This document shows positions 18,309-26,952 of a stretch of DNA of 64,000 nt, piece by piece. The stretch is taken from contig JAHEGG010000006.1 of assembly GCA_024639845.1 (NCBI GenBank), positions 103,711 through 167,710 of the forward strand. The letters are read 5' to 3'. Each line of letters starts with the position of its first letter. The first letter of the stretch is position 1. The stretch comes from Microbacteriaceae bacterium. Its GTDB lineage: Bacteria > Actinomycetota > Actinomycetes > Actinomycetales > Microbacteriaceae. The notes under the pieces were generated by a model. The model was given only the letters and a program-made list of their open reading frames with translations, had not been told where the DNA came from and did no database searches. The position numbers and the translations under genes were made by a program.

Positions 18309-19322
18309 ATGGCGGCGAAAACCTCACTTCCACCGTTGAGCGTGATGCTCCCGGTGCTAAATGAAGAAGCCCACCTCCGAGCCGCGGTCGAGTCGATCCT
18401 GTCGCAGGAGTATCCGGCCGAACTCGAAATCCTGCTCGCGCTCGGGCCTTCATCCGACCGCACCGATGAGTTGGCTGCCGAACTCGCAAAACGCGATTCG
18501 CGCGTCCACTTGGTGCCGAACCCCGCGGCAAAGACCACGGTCGGCCTCAACGAATGCATTCGTCAGGCTAAACACAATTACATCGTTCGCGTCGATGCTC
18601 ACAGCGAGCTAGCTCCTGGCTACCTCAAGCGCGGCATCGAGATTTTGCTTGAAACCGGAGCCGACGAGCTCGGTGGCATCATGGCGGCGGCCGGCACCAG
18701 CGCACTGCAAAAGGCTGTTGCTTGGGCCTACACCAGCCGTTTCGGCGTGGGCGGGGCTAGTTATCACGTTGGTGGCAGGGCTGGCGAGGCCGAATCGGCC
18801 TATCTTGGCATTTTTCGCAAGGATGCGCTGACGCGGGTCGGCGGTTACGACGAGTCGATCGTGCGCGGCGAAGACTGGGATCTAGCTCAGCGAATTAAAT
18901 CGACCGGGGGGCTGGTTTGGTTTAGCCCCGAGCTCAAGGTCACTTACTGGCCGCGCGGCCGTTTCACTGCGCTCGTCAAGCAGTTTTGGTCGACTGGAGT
19001 TTGGCGCGGAGACCTGACCAGACGTGATCTTGCGCGAGCATCCAAGCGTTATTTTGCGCCGCCACTAATGGTCTTGATCACTCTGATCGGTTTGCTGTTT
19101 CTGGCTGTCGGTGACCTGCTAGGAATCATTCCACTTGCCGCCTATCTGGCCGGTGTCGCGGTGTTGGCAGCAACGGCGAGCGACCTGCCGCTCAAGGCAC
19201 GTGCGGCCGTGCTATTCGTGCTGCCGGCCATTCACTTTTCTTGGGGAGCGGGTTTCTGGAGGGGTCTCGCGATTGGAGCTGGCTCGACCATCGACCGAAG
19301 CCGAGTGGGTGTCCGCTCGTGA
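18309..19322 (+). CDS. Family 2 glycosyltransferase, membrane-associated
   Basis: This 337-residue GT-A fold enzyme resembles ExoA/succinoglycan-type transferases. The N-terminal 'SVMLPVLNEEAHLRAAVESIL' starts the nucleotide-sugar fold; 'VRVDAHSEL' is the DxD-like metal motif, and 'GEDWDLAQRI' the acceptor-side acidic motif. Two or three hydrophobic helices lie at the C-terminus (about 250-320). It starts 2 bases after the exporter ATPase and its stop overlaps the next gene by 4 bases (GTGA), so it is part of the polymer operon. Sugar donor unknown. Confidence 0.88.
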   Translation: MAAKTSLPPLSVMLPVLNEEAHLRAAVESILSQEYPAELEILLALGPSSDRTDELAAELAKRDSRVHLVPNPAAKTTVGLNECIRQAKHNYIVRVDAHSELAPGYLKRGIEILLETGADELGGIMAAAGTSALQKAVAWAYTSRFGVGGASYHVGGRAGEAESAYLGIFRKDALTRVGGYDESIVRGEDWDLAQRIKSTGGLVWFSPELKVTYWPRGRFTALVKQFWSTGVWRGDLTRRDLARASKRYFAPPLMVLITLIGLLFLAVGDLLGIIPLAAYLAGVAVLAATASDLPLKARAAVLFVLPAIHFSWGAGFWRGLAIGAGSTIDRSRVGVRS

Positions 19323-20509
19323 GCTGGACCAACTATCTGAATCCCAGCCGACTTCTCGGCGGTCTTCGACGTCGCGGTGTTTTGTATCTGCGCAGGCTGG
19401 CCTATCGGCCGGGTTCGAAGCCGCTAAATCCAAAAGCAGTGCTGTTCGAGGCTTTCGAGGGCAAGGTAATCGGCGACAGCCCATACGAGATTTTTCGCCA
19501 CCTAAAGTCGGTTCGACCAGACCTAGAGTTCTACTGGTCGGTGAAGCCAGGGGTCGAAGCGCCCGAAGGTTCGACCGGCCTAGTTTGGGCATCCAAGGCC
19601 TGGTTTCAGGCGCTAGCCAGCAGCAAATACTTGGTGAACAACTCAAACTTTCCTTGGTATTTTCGCAAGGTACCCGGTCAGGTGTATCTGCAAACCTGGC
19701 ATGGCACCCCGCTCAAGCGACTCGGTCGCGACGTAGGAGTCGACCAGTTCAGCGCCCTCTACCAGCAGACCATGGATCGCGAAGCGCAAGCCTGGGACTA
19801 CCTAATCGCCCCCAACGATTTCTGTGCCGAGCGATTCCCAAGCATCTTTGGCTATCGCGGTGAGCAGTTGATAACCGGTTACCCGCGCAATGACCGCCTC
19901 AGCAAGACCACGGATGCACAACGCCAAGTCATTCGTGCCAACCTGGGTATCACAGACCCGAGCGAACAACTCGTGCTCTATGCGCCAACTTGGCGAGAGT
20001 TCAAGCGAACCCCCACCGGTAACTGGGACACGGTCAACTTTGTCGGGCCGACAACCGAGTTGCCCGAGGGGTTCACCCTACTGTTTCGTGGGCACCACAA
20101 CACCTACGCCGCACACAGCAACAAAGTTTCCGGACGAGCGATTGACGTTACGAAATACCCTGACGTTACCGACCTCTATTTGGCCGCCGACGTGCTGGTC
20201 ACCGATTACTCTTCGGTGATGTTCGACTACACCGTTACAGGAAAGCCGATCCTCTTCTTAGCCCCCGACCTCGTGCGCTACCGCTCCGAACGTGGCTTCT
20301 ATCTTGACTATGAGGCTGAGGTTCCCGGCCCAATATTCAAAACCTCGGATGAACTGGTCGCCGCCCTGCCAAACCTCGATCGCATCTCGGCCAAATACGC
20401 CATCCAATACCGGGCCTGGCAGGCCAAGTTTGACCATCTCGAGGATGGTTTTGCGGCAAAGCGCGTGGTTGAGCGCGTTTGGGGCAATTCCCAGCATCGT
20501 CCTAACTGA
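19319..20509 (+). CDS. CDP-glycerol/polyol glycerophosphotransferase family (TagB/TagF-like)
   Basis: This 396-residue enzyme is of the family that adds glycerol-phosphate or related polyol-phosphate units from a CDP-activated donor to a teichoic acid chain. The characteristic C-terminal motifs are seen: 'LQTWHGTPLKRLGRD', 'TGYPRNDRL', 'YAPTWRE', 'LFRGHH' and 'DVLVTDYSSVMFDYTVTGKP'. These include the two conserved His residues and the Asp-Tyr-Ser-Ser donor-binding motif. The GTG that overlaps the preceding stop was chosen over an upstream start. It suggests a phosphodiester-linked polymer is exported by the neighbouring ABC system. Confidence 0.88.
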   Translation: MSWTNYLNPSRLLGGLRRRGVLYLRRLAYRPGSKPLNPKAVLFEAFEGKVIGDSPYEIFRHLKSVRPDLEFYWSVKPGVEAPEGSTGLVWASKAWFQALASSKYLVNNSNFPWYFRKVPGQVYLQTWHGTPLKRLGRDVGVDQFSALYQQTMDREAQAWDYLIAPNDFCAERFPSIFGYRGEQLITGYPRNDRLSKTTDAQRQVIRANLGITDPSEQLVLYAPTWREFKRTPTGNWDTVNFVGPTTELPEGFTLLFRGHHNTYAAHSNKVSGRAIDVTKYPDVTDLYLAADVLVTDYSSVMFDYTVTGKPILFLAPDLVRYRSERGFYLDYEAEVPGPIFKTSDELVAALPNLDRISAKYAIQYRAWQAKFDHLEDGFAAKRVVERVWGNSQHRPN

Positions 20510-20527
20510 TTTTTAGGGCTCAAAAGT

Positions 20528-20533
20528 TAGGCT
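20528..20533 (+). promoter_or_regulatory. Candidate -10 box upstream of the lipoprotein gene
   Basis: TAGGCT, the hexamer seen repeatedly before genes in this window, lies 44 bases before the ATG. A GAGAGGA ribosome site follows in the leader. The -35 region is not obvious. Confidence 0.35.
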
Positions 20534-20576
20534 TAAAGGGCCCCGCCGGTTTGTGCGACGCCTGAGAGGACCATCC

Positions 20577-21059
20577 ATGAGAAGGTTTTTAGCCGCTGCG
20601 GCCATCATCGCGGCCACGTTCAGCCTGAGCGGCTGTGACATTTTTTATCCGAACTGGGGGCAAACCACGCCTCCGACCGATGATCCTACAGTCACGCCAA
20701 CCGAGAGCCAGAGCCCTTCGGTCGAGCCAACGGTGACCCCGACTCCGACCAAGAAACCGCAGGCCAAGGCCGTGGTTCGCATTCTCCAGAGTTCGGTCGA
20801 CTCCAACTCGGGCATCATCAACATCATCGCCGAAGTTGCCGACATTTCAGAGGATGGCGGAACCTGCACCCTCAAAGTCACTCAGGGTGCCGTCTCGCGG
20901 TCATTCACCGCCAAGGCGGAAAGCAACGTGACCGACACGCAGTGCTACCCATTGAACCTGGCTATCACTGGTTTTGCTTCAGGCCCAGCAAACTTCACCG
21001 TCACATACGACTCCGCCGATTACACCGGCGCCGCGAGCGACCAGATCACGATTCCATAG
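20577..21059 (+). CDS. Small secreted lipoprotein of unknown function
   Basis: This 160-residue protein has a lipoprotein signal peptide ending in the lipobox 'LSGC'. A Pro/Thr/Ser-rich linker (about residues 30-65) follows, typical of wall-spanning proteins, then a compact C-terminal domain predicted to be mostly beta strand, with two Cys ('GGTCTLKV' and 'DTQCYPL') that could form a disulfide. The domain is not one I recognise. The ATG at 20577 is chosen because of the GAGAGGA site; an upstream start lacks one. The next gene, a LysM wall protein, starts 3 bases after the stop, suggesting joint work at the cell wall. Confidence 0.78.
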   Translation: MRRFLAAAAIIAATFSLSGCDIFYPNWGQTTPPTDDPTVTPTESQSPSVEPTVTPTPTKKPQAKAVVRILQSSVDSNSGIINIIAEVADISEDGGTCTLKVTQGAVSRSFTAKAESNVTDTQCYPLNLAITGFASGPANFTVTYDSADYTGAASDQITIP

Positions 21060-21062
21060 TCG

Positions 21063-23654
21063 ATGTCAAAGTTTTTGCGACGAGTCATCTCAGCCGCAGC
21101 ATCCCTGCTGTTGGCTTTGATTGGCATTGTCGCGCTCGAGCAGGAACAGCCGGCAGCCGCACTGAACGGCAACATGTTCGACCCTGGTCTGATCATCTCC
21201 GACAGCGTTTTTTATGACTTCGGAACCATGACGGTTGCGGAGATTCAAAGATTCTTGGATGCGAAAAACCCGAACTGTCGAGCGTCGGCAAACGGGCCAG
21301 CTTGTCTCAAGAACTATCGCATGGACACTCAAGCCAAGGCGGGGGAGTCTGGTCGCTGCGACCCGGTTGCCGCCAAGACCGACCAGAGCGCGGCCCAAAT
21401 CATCTTTGACGTGGCTAACGCTTGCAAAATCAACCCCCGCGTTCTGCTGGTGATTTTGCAAAAGGAACAGGGGCTTGTTCAGGCACCGAATCCAACGGAG
21501 TATATGTATCGAGCAGCGCTCGGATACGGATGCCCCGATAGCAAGCCAGAGATTTGCGGAAAAGGTTCGACCATCACCGGCTTGTTCAATCAGCTTTATC
21601 GCGGAGCAGGTCAGCTGCAGTGGTATGGCGACCCGAGGGGTTCGTTTACCTATCTGAAGGTGGGCACGAATGTCTCGGTCAAGTACTACCCGGATGACAA
21701 CCGAACCACAAAGTGCGGTTCGAAGACATTCATGCTCAAGAGTCAGGCCACCGCCGCTCTCTACTACTACACGCCGTACACGCCTAACGAAGCGGCACTC
21801 AAGAACCTTTATGGCACGGGCGACAACTGCAGCGCCTACGGCAATCGCAATTTCTGGCGCTTTTTCTCAGACTGGTTCGGAAGCCCGATTGCTGGTGGCT
21901 TCTTGTTGAAGAGCGCTGATTCAGATACCTACCTGATCGTCGACGAAAAGAAATACAAGATCACCGACCCGAGCATCTTGCCCTCGCTTGAACCGCTCGG
22001 CCCGCTCGGCACCGTTTCGCAGCCATACCTTGATTCCTTCGAAGATGGTGGCGAGTTCACTCCGATCGTCAAGGCTGCAAATCAGCAAAAATACCTGATC
22101 GCGGGCGGCAAACGCTATTCGATCAGTAGTTGTGCGCTCGCGGCAGACTTTGACCTCGATTGTGCCAAGGCGATCACACTCACCTCGTCGCAGTTGCAGG
22201 CTTTGCCTCTGGATGGTCCTTTGACACGACTAGTGAAGGGAACCGGCGAAGACTGGTATTACGTCGATGAAGGTCAGGTGCGCGAGATTCTCGATGATGC
22301 TTCGGTGCAGGCCGAAGGCATCAATCTGCCAGTGCCATCGAACGTGCAAATCGGGCAACTTTCGGGGCTCACCTGGGGCCCGCCAATCGCGGCCAACGGA
22401 GTATTGCTCAGCAACCGAACGACGAACGCCTTCGGCATTTATGTGACGGGTGAGTTCTATGAACTCGACGTTGAAACTGCCAAGGCGGTAGATTTCACGC
22501 GTTGGTTCACAGCCTCTGGTGGTTCGCTATCAACTATCGGGTTGAGTGCGGTGGATAAGACCACTGTGATCCACCCATTCGTTAGAGATTCGCTCGGTAA
22601 TTTCTGGGTGCTAACCCCGGATGGTCGCCAACGTGTCACCGCTGCATCCCCGTTTGTGGCCGAAGTATCGACCGTTTCAACCAAGCTTCTCACCTTCATC
22701 ACCACGCTCGATGGTGCGATCGGAACGCCAGCGTTTGTGAAGCGCGCCGACCTGAAGAGCACCTACTACGTCACGCCGAACCTGGCTCGGGTCACCCCTA
22801 GTGCGGCCGACCGTGCGGGTCTGAGCGAGTATCTGGCTCAACCAGAAACCATTACGCTCACCGAACCGGCTTTCGCGCAGTTAACCCTCGGAAACCAGGT
22901 GCTTGCACCGGCATCCCTGGTGCAGTCGAAGACAACTGGTCAGGTTTATCTAATCAACGGTTGGACTCGCGCTCTCAAGATTCCAGACCAGAACGCCCTG
23001 GACGCTCTAGAACTAGGCATTCCTCGAACGGTGAAAGATGAGACTTTGGTCGGCTATCAGACCAACTACTCGTTCAGCGGGCTGAAGTTCGTGTGCGACG
23101 GACTCACCTATTTGCCGGTGAACGGGCTATCGATGCGAATCGAAGCCGTGGATGCTGCGCACTACCCTGGTCGAGCCACCAAACTTGCTCCCGCAGTATG
23201 TCAAAAAATGGTCGTCTCGCAGGATCCCGCCGGGCGATTCATCTTTGACGAGAACACTCGCAAATACTTTTTGATCGACAGCGGAAAACGCCGGCCAATC
23301 GCCACGGCGGGTGCCTATCGAAAGCTCGCGACCGGCTTGACCAAGGCGTTCGTAGCCGACGTGAATCTGCTTGCCCGGGTTCCAATCGGGGTTGCTGCTC
23401 CGGCGACTCTGAGTTCAGGTTCGACCGGTGGCTCTGGGTCGACCGGCGGCGACACCTCTGGCTCAGGAAGCACCGGCAGTTCCGGCAACTCGGGCGGCAC
23501 CACGCCAACCACCTACACCGTGGTGGCTGGTGACACGTTGAGCAAGATCGCCGCCAAGTTCAAAACCACCGTAGATCTGCTACTAACCGCTAACAAGTTG
23601 GCAAGCGCGAACCTCATCAAGGTGGGTCAAAAACTGACCATCGTGGTTCCCTAG
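21063..23654 (+). CDS. Large secreted cell-wall protein with C-terminal LysM domain
   Basis: This 863-residue protein has a signal peptide (cleaved near 'AAALNG', about residue 37). Residues 40-275 form a domain common in actinobacterial wall proteins; 'INPRVLLVILQKEQGLVQ' resembles the catalytic-Glu helix of lysozyme-like muramidases, though activity is unproven. From about 277 to 780 there are repeated beta modules with the pattern 'YLI--GKKYxI', roughly 70 residues each. A Gly/Ser/Thr linker (782-815) leads to one LysM peptidoglycan-binding domain ('YTVVAGDTLSKIAAKFKTT'). It probably anchors to peptidoglycan beside the exported polymer. Confidence 0.85.
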   Translation: MSKFLRRVISAAASLLLALIGIVALEQEQPAAALNGNMFDPGLIISDSVFYDFGTMTVAEIQRFLDAKNPNCRASANGPACLKNYRMDTQAKAGESGRCDPVAAKTDQSAAQIIFDVANACKINPRVLLVILQKEQGLVQAPNPTEYMYRAALGYGCPDSKPEICGKGSTITGLFNQLYRGAGQLQWYGDPRGSFTYLKVGTNVSVKYYPDDNRTTKCGSKTFMLKSQATAALYYYTPYTPNEAALKNLYGTGDNCSAYGNRNFWRFFSDWFGSPIAGGFLLKSADSDTYLIVDEKKYKITDPSILPSLEPLGPLGTVSQPYLDSFEDGGEFTPIVKAANQQKYLIAGGKRYSISSCALAADFDLDCAKAITLTSSQLQALPLDGPLTRLVKGTGEDWYYVDEGQVREILDDASVQAEGINLPVPSNVQIGQLSGLTWGPPIAANGVLLSNRTTNAFGIYVTGEFYELDVETAKAVDFTRWFTASGGSLSTIGLSAVDKTTVIHPFVRDSLGNFWVLTPDGRQRVTAASPFVAEVSTVSTKLLTFITTLDGAIGTPAFVKRADLKSTYYVTPNLARVTPSAADRAGLSEYLAQPETITLTEPAFAQLTLGNQVLAPASLVQSKTTGQVYLINGWTRALKIPDQNALDALELGIPRTVKDETLVGYQTNYSFSGLKFVCDGLTYLPVNGLSMRIEAVDAAHYPGRATKLAPAVCQKMVVSQDPAGRFIFDENTRKYFLIDSGKRRPIATAGAYRKLATGLTKAFVADVNLLARVPIGVAAPATLSSGSTGGSGSTGGDTSGSGSTGSSGNSGGTTPTTYTVVAGDTLSKIAAKFKTTVDLLLTANKLASANLIKVGQKLTIVVP

Positions 23655-23664
23655 GGGCGGTGTC

Positions 23665-23670
23665 TAGACT
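23665..23670 (+). promoter_or_regulatory. -10 box of a probable leaderless promoter (LicC-like gene)
   Basis: TAGACT lies 6 bases before the ATG and there is no ribosome site. This suggests that the nucleotidyltransferase gene has its own start, separate from the LysM gene. Confidence 0.55.
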
Positions 23671-23676
23671 TAAGCC

Positions 23677-24369
23677 ATGTCGAAACAAGTTGTGATCCTC
23701 GCCGCGGGTATGGGCACGCGTCTCGCACGCCCTCTGCCAAAGCCGCTCACGGAGCTTCGCGACGGTCGCTCAATCATGAAACAGCAGTTCGACAACCTTG
23801 CCAAGGCCTTCGGTGCGAGCCACCGAGTAATGATCGTGGTCGGGTTCAAGCTCGAAGCCATCATCGAGAGATTTCCCGAAGCAACCTTCGTCTACAACGA
23901 GTTCTACGACACCACCAACACTTCAAAAAGCCTGCTGAAAGCGCTTCGAGCCTCCGGTGACGGGGGAGTTCTCTGGCTCAACGGTGACGTGGTGTTCGAT
24001 TACCAGGTGCTTAATCGCGTCACTCCGCTTATGCAAGCCGAGCAGTCATTCATCGCTGTCAACCACTCGAGTGTCAGCGACGAAGAGGTCAAATACACTC
24101 TCGACAACACCGGCTTTATCGCGGAGCTCTCCAAGCAGGTGGTTGGTGGTTTGGGCGAAGCGGTCGGCATCAACTTTGTTGGCGCGGGCGACAAGCAAAC
24201 CCTGATTGACCGACTCGAAGAAGTGGAAGACTCGGATTATTTTGAACGCGGAATCGAACTAGCCATCGAACGAGACGGCCTGAAATTTCAAGCGGTAGAT
24301 ATCAGCGATCTTTACGCGGTGGAGATTGATTTCGCCGAAGACCTCGATAGAGCAAACGAACTCTTTTAG
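23677..24369 (+). CDS. LicC-like sugar/alcohol-phosphate nucleotidyltransferase
   Basis: This 230-residue enzyme of the NTP-transferase fold activates a phosphorylated small molecule with CTP or another NTP. 'VVILAAGMGTRLARPLPKPLTEL' is the nucleotide-binding signature, and 'GVLWLNGDVVFD' and 'DLYAVEIDFAEDLDRA' hold the metal-binding Asp residues. The short length and lack of a C-terminal beta-helix fit the choline-phosphate cytidylyltransferase (LicC) branch better than glucose-1-phosphate enzymes. It could supply the CDP-activated donor for the TagF-like enzyme, but that is inference. Its last 68 bases overlap the convergent O-antigen polymerase gene. Confidence 0.82.
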   Translation: MSKQVVILAAGMGTRLARPLPKPLTELRDGRSIMKQQFDNLAKAFGASHRVMIVVGFKLEAIIERFPEATFVYNEFYDTTNTSKSLLKALRASGDGGVLWLNGDVVFDYQVLNRVTPLMQAEQSFIAVNHSSVSDEEVKYTLDNTGFIAELSKQVVGGLGEAVGINFVGAGDKQTLIDRLEEVEDSDYFERGIELAIERDGLKFQAVDISDLYAVEIDFAEDLDRANELF

Positions 24370-25687
24370 GCGAACGTCCGAGAGGTTCGAGCATTTCGAC
24401 AGGTTCACGCACCTTGACTACAAATAGTGTGAGCAACACCCATCCCAGTTCGCTGAGCAGTCGGCTCTCGGTGAAGTTCTGAACAATCAGGCCGATGAAA
24501 ACCAAAATCGGCCACAGATAAAGCGAGCTCGTGTGGCGCACAGCGAGCTGCCAAAGTTTGACGAATGTGATGAACAGCATCACGACAAAAATGATCAAAG
24601 CGAGAATTCCACCCTGCAGCCACATGTCAAGAAACGCATTGTGCGCCTGGTAGTACGACACCTTGTTGATCACGACGAGTCCCTCGTATGGCTCGACCCC
24701 CGGCATCCAATAGCTCAGCCATCCGTAACCCTGAAACGGCTTTTCCCAAATCAGGCCGAGCACTTTTTTCCAAATCATGGTTCGACCGGTCATGTCGGGC
24801 GATTTGCCTAGCGCCGTAAAGATTTCGCCGCGAAGCAACCAAACCGCGATTGCAAACACGGATGCCGCAACCCAAGCCACCCGATAATAACGGTGGCGCA
24901 CCTCTTTGGGTTGACCTTCGGCGGCTAGCGAAACCAGCGCCGAAACCGCGACCGCGGCAAGAGCAAAACCGATGCCAACCGATTTGCTCAGTGAAAGACA
25001 AAGAATCGCAGCAGCGATGCTGGCGACACTGATCCAGCGGCTCATGCCGATGATGGCGAATTCGATGGCAAACACGATCAAACCGATCATCGCAACGTAG
25101 GCGAGTAGGTTGGCGTTGCCCACGATGCCTTGGATTCGATCGCCATTAAAAAGGTTTCCCTGGGTCCAGTAGTACGCCTTGGCCGGCACAACGTCGCCCT
25201 CGAAGTTTTTGAAGAAGGGAAGGATGCGCCCGTGCAGTATCGCCGCCGCGTAGAACTCGAAGAGCAGTGAGGATCCGAGCACAAAGCGCGCGACGTTCGC
25301 GAAAATCCGCAGCAGGTGCCGCCAATCGAAGGCGTGCGCGAGCCAGAGTCCGAAGGTGGCCGTGATTGCGCTAACGACCACCGCACCCGCACTGAATAGC
25401 CAGTAATTCGAGAGTGCGGCGCTTAGCAGCAGCGCCGCGTATAGGGCAATCATGGTCCAGGGGATGCGTTTGATGGTTTCCATCGGGTTCGATTTGACCA
25501 GCATCCAGAGCGTGGCAATAAAGAGGATTCCCGACCAAATACCCATGCCGGTCCAGCCGATGGTGTAGCGGAGCGTATCGCCGCAGGCGAGGCCAAACAC
25601 GCCAAGATAGGCGAGCCAAGTCTTGCTGCGATACTCCCAGGATTTCGTGTCGTAGATGACGCGAATCGGCCGAGTGATCGGATCCAT
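24302..25687 (-). CDS. O-antigen ligase/polymerase (Wzy/WaaL-like) membrane protein
   Basis: This 461-residue protein has about eleven hydrophobic helices and the large extracellular loop typical of the Wzy_C family ('GRTMIWKKVLGLIWEKPFQGYGWLSYW' region, given here only in part; then 'AHNAFLDMWLQGG'). The conserved Arg and the His in these loops are the residues needed for glycan polymerisation or ligation. The ATG has an AAGGGGA ribosome site; an upstream start would overlap the divergent manA promoter. The basic C-terminal tail (about 23 residues) is encoded inside the overlap with the nucleotidyltransferase gene. Confidence 0.87.
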   Translation of the reverse strand: MDPITRPIRVIYDTKSWEYRSKTWLAYLGVFGLACGDTLRYTIGWTGMGIWSGILFIATLWMLVKSNPMETIKRIPWTMIALYAALLLSAALSNYWLFSAGAVVVSAITATFGLWLAHAFDWRHLLRIFANVARFVLGSSLLFEFYAAAILHGRILPFFKNFEGDVVPAKAYYWTQGNLFNGDRIQGIVGNANLLAYVAMIGLIVFAIEFAIIGMSRWISVASIAAAILCLSLSKSVGIGFALAAVAVSALVSLAAEGQPKEVRHRYYRVAWVAASVFAIAVWLLRGEIFTALGKSPDMTGRTMIWKKVLGLIWEKPFQGYGWLSYWMPGVEPYEGLVVINKVSYYQAHNAFLDMWLQGGILALIIFVVMLFITFVKLWQLAVRHTSSLYLWPILVFIGLIVQNFTESRLLSELGWVLLTLFVVKVREPVEMLEPLGRSPKRVRLLYRGLRRNQSPPRKDR

Positions 25688-25770
25688 CTGTCCCCTTCGC
25701 TTCTTCGCTAGTTTATGTTGATTTGCCCACAAACTTCTGTCTTGCTCGCTGTCGGTTGGTGCGAGCAAAC

Positions 25771-25776
25771 TAGGCT
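25771..25776 (+). promoter_or_regulatory. Candidate -10 box of manA
   Basis: TAGGCT lies 18 bases before the GTG start. A GAGGTG ribosome site (25784-25789) follows, giving a short conventional leader rather than a leaderless start. Confidence 0.4.
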
Positions 25777-25794
25777 GAAAGCCGAGGTGAAGCC

Positions 25795-26952
25795 GTGCTA
25801 GTCAAACTGACCAACGACCCTAGGGAGTACTCCTGGGGCTCGCGCACGCTCATTCCCGATGCGCTGGCGATCGAGGCTACCGGGCGGCCGATGGCCGAAA
25901 TCTGGTTTGGCACACACTCGCGTTCCGAAGCCAGGGATGCTCACACCGGGCAGCCGCTAAGCCAAGTGATCGGGCAGCCGCTCTCGTTCATGATGAAGTT
26001 CTTGGCGGCCGACTATCCGCTGTCGATTCAATTGCATCCGAACGAGCCGCAAGCGGTGGCTGGTTTTGAGGCGGAGAACGCGATGGGCATCGAGCTCGAT
26101 GATGCGGCTAGAAATTTTCGCGACCACCACGCCAAACGCGAAACCCTGGTTGCGCTAACGCGCTTTGACGCCCTGGTCGGGTTCTTGCCTGTTCACGAAA
26201 TCGAGGTTCGACTCAACGAACTCGCCGTTTTGGTCTCTGAGGCGTCGGCTAGCCTGCTCAAGCGCTACCTCACCCTGCTTAGCGGCGCAGACGGACACCG
26301 AGCGTTGGTCGGTGATATTCTGGCCGGCGACAATCCGAGCCCGATTCAGCAGGGCTTGCTCGAAGAAATTTGCTCACTCCGAGCTGCCGATGTCGAGCAT
26401 CTCGACCTTGCCCTGATCACGCGACTAACCGAAATTTTTGCCACCGATCGAGGCGTGCTTATCGCACTTTTGATGAAGCGAGTCGAGCTCAGACCCGGAG
26501 ATGCGCTGTTTGTGGCCACCGGCGTTCCACACTGCTACCTTTCCGGTCTTGCCATCGAAACCATGACCAGTTCTGACAATGTGCTGCGTGGCGGTCTCAC
26601 CGAAAAGCACGTTTCGGCGGCCGACTTCATGGCCATGCTCGACACCTCTGAGTCGCTCGACTGCGAGCCTTCAAAGGCCACCGTGCTGCTTCGTGGGCTC
26701 GAGCGCTACGACTTTGGGTCAACGGATTTCAGCTTGCACCGCATCCAAGTTGGCGGTTCTAACCTGCTGATCGACTTCGGTTTGCCGGGGGAGTCGCTTC
26801 TGCTTTGCGTTGAGGGCGAGTTGGCGATTTCAAACAGTCTCGACGAACGGCTCGTGTTGCGGCGCGGTGAGGCTGCCTATCTTTCGGCAGACGCAAACTT
26901 TTATTCGATCAGTGGCTCTGGGATGGGCTACTTGGGCAGCTCAATTAATTAG
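25795..26952 (+). CDS. manA: Mannose-6-phosphate isomerase, class I
   Basis: This 385-residue zinc enzyme interconverts fructose-6-phosphate and mannose-6-phosphate, the entry to GDP-mannose. 'SIQLHPNEPQAVAGF' carries zinc ligands, and 'ATGVPHCYLSGLAIETMTSSDNVLRGGLTEKHV' holds the later zinc His and the active-site Arg (the stretch is quoted in part only). The cupin fold extends to the C-terminus. GTG start with GAGGTG ribosome site. Its stop overlaps the convergent galE stop by 4 bases. With manB at 33 kb it feeds mannosylation of the envelope polymers. Confidence 0.93.
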   Translation: MLVKLTNDPREYSWGSRTLIPDALAIEATGRPMAEIWFGTHSRSEARDAHTGQPLSQVIGQPLSFMMKFLAADYPLSIQLHPNEPQAVAGFEAENAMGIELDDAARNFRDHHAKRETLVALTRFDALVGFLPVHEIEVRLNELAVLVSEASASLLKRYLTLLSGADGHRALVGDILAGDNPSPIQQGLLEEICSLRAADVEHLDLALITRLTEIFATDRGVLIALLMKRVELRPGDALFVATGVPHCYLSGLAIETMTSSDNVLRGGLTEKHVSAADFMAMLDTSESLDCEPSKATVLLRGLERYDFGSTDFSLHRIQVGGSNLLIDFGLPGESLLLCVEGELAISNSLDERLVLRRGEAAYLSADANFYSISGSGMGYLGSSIN

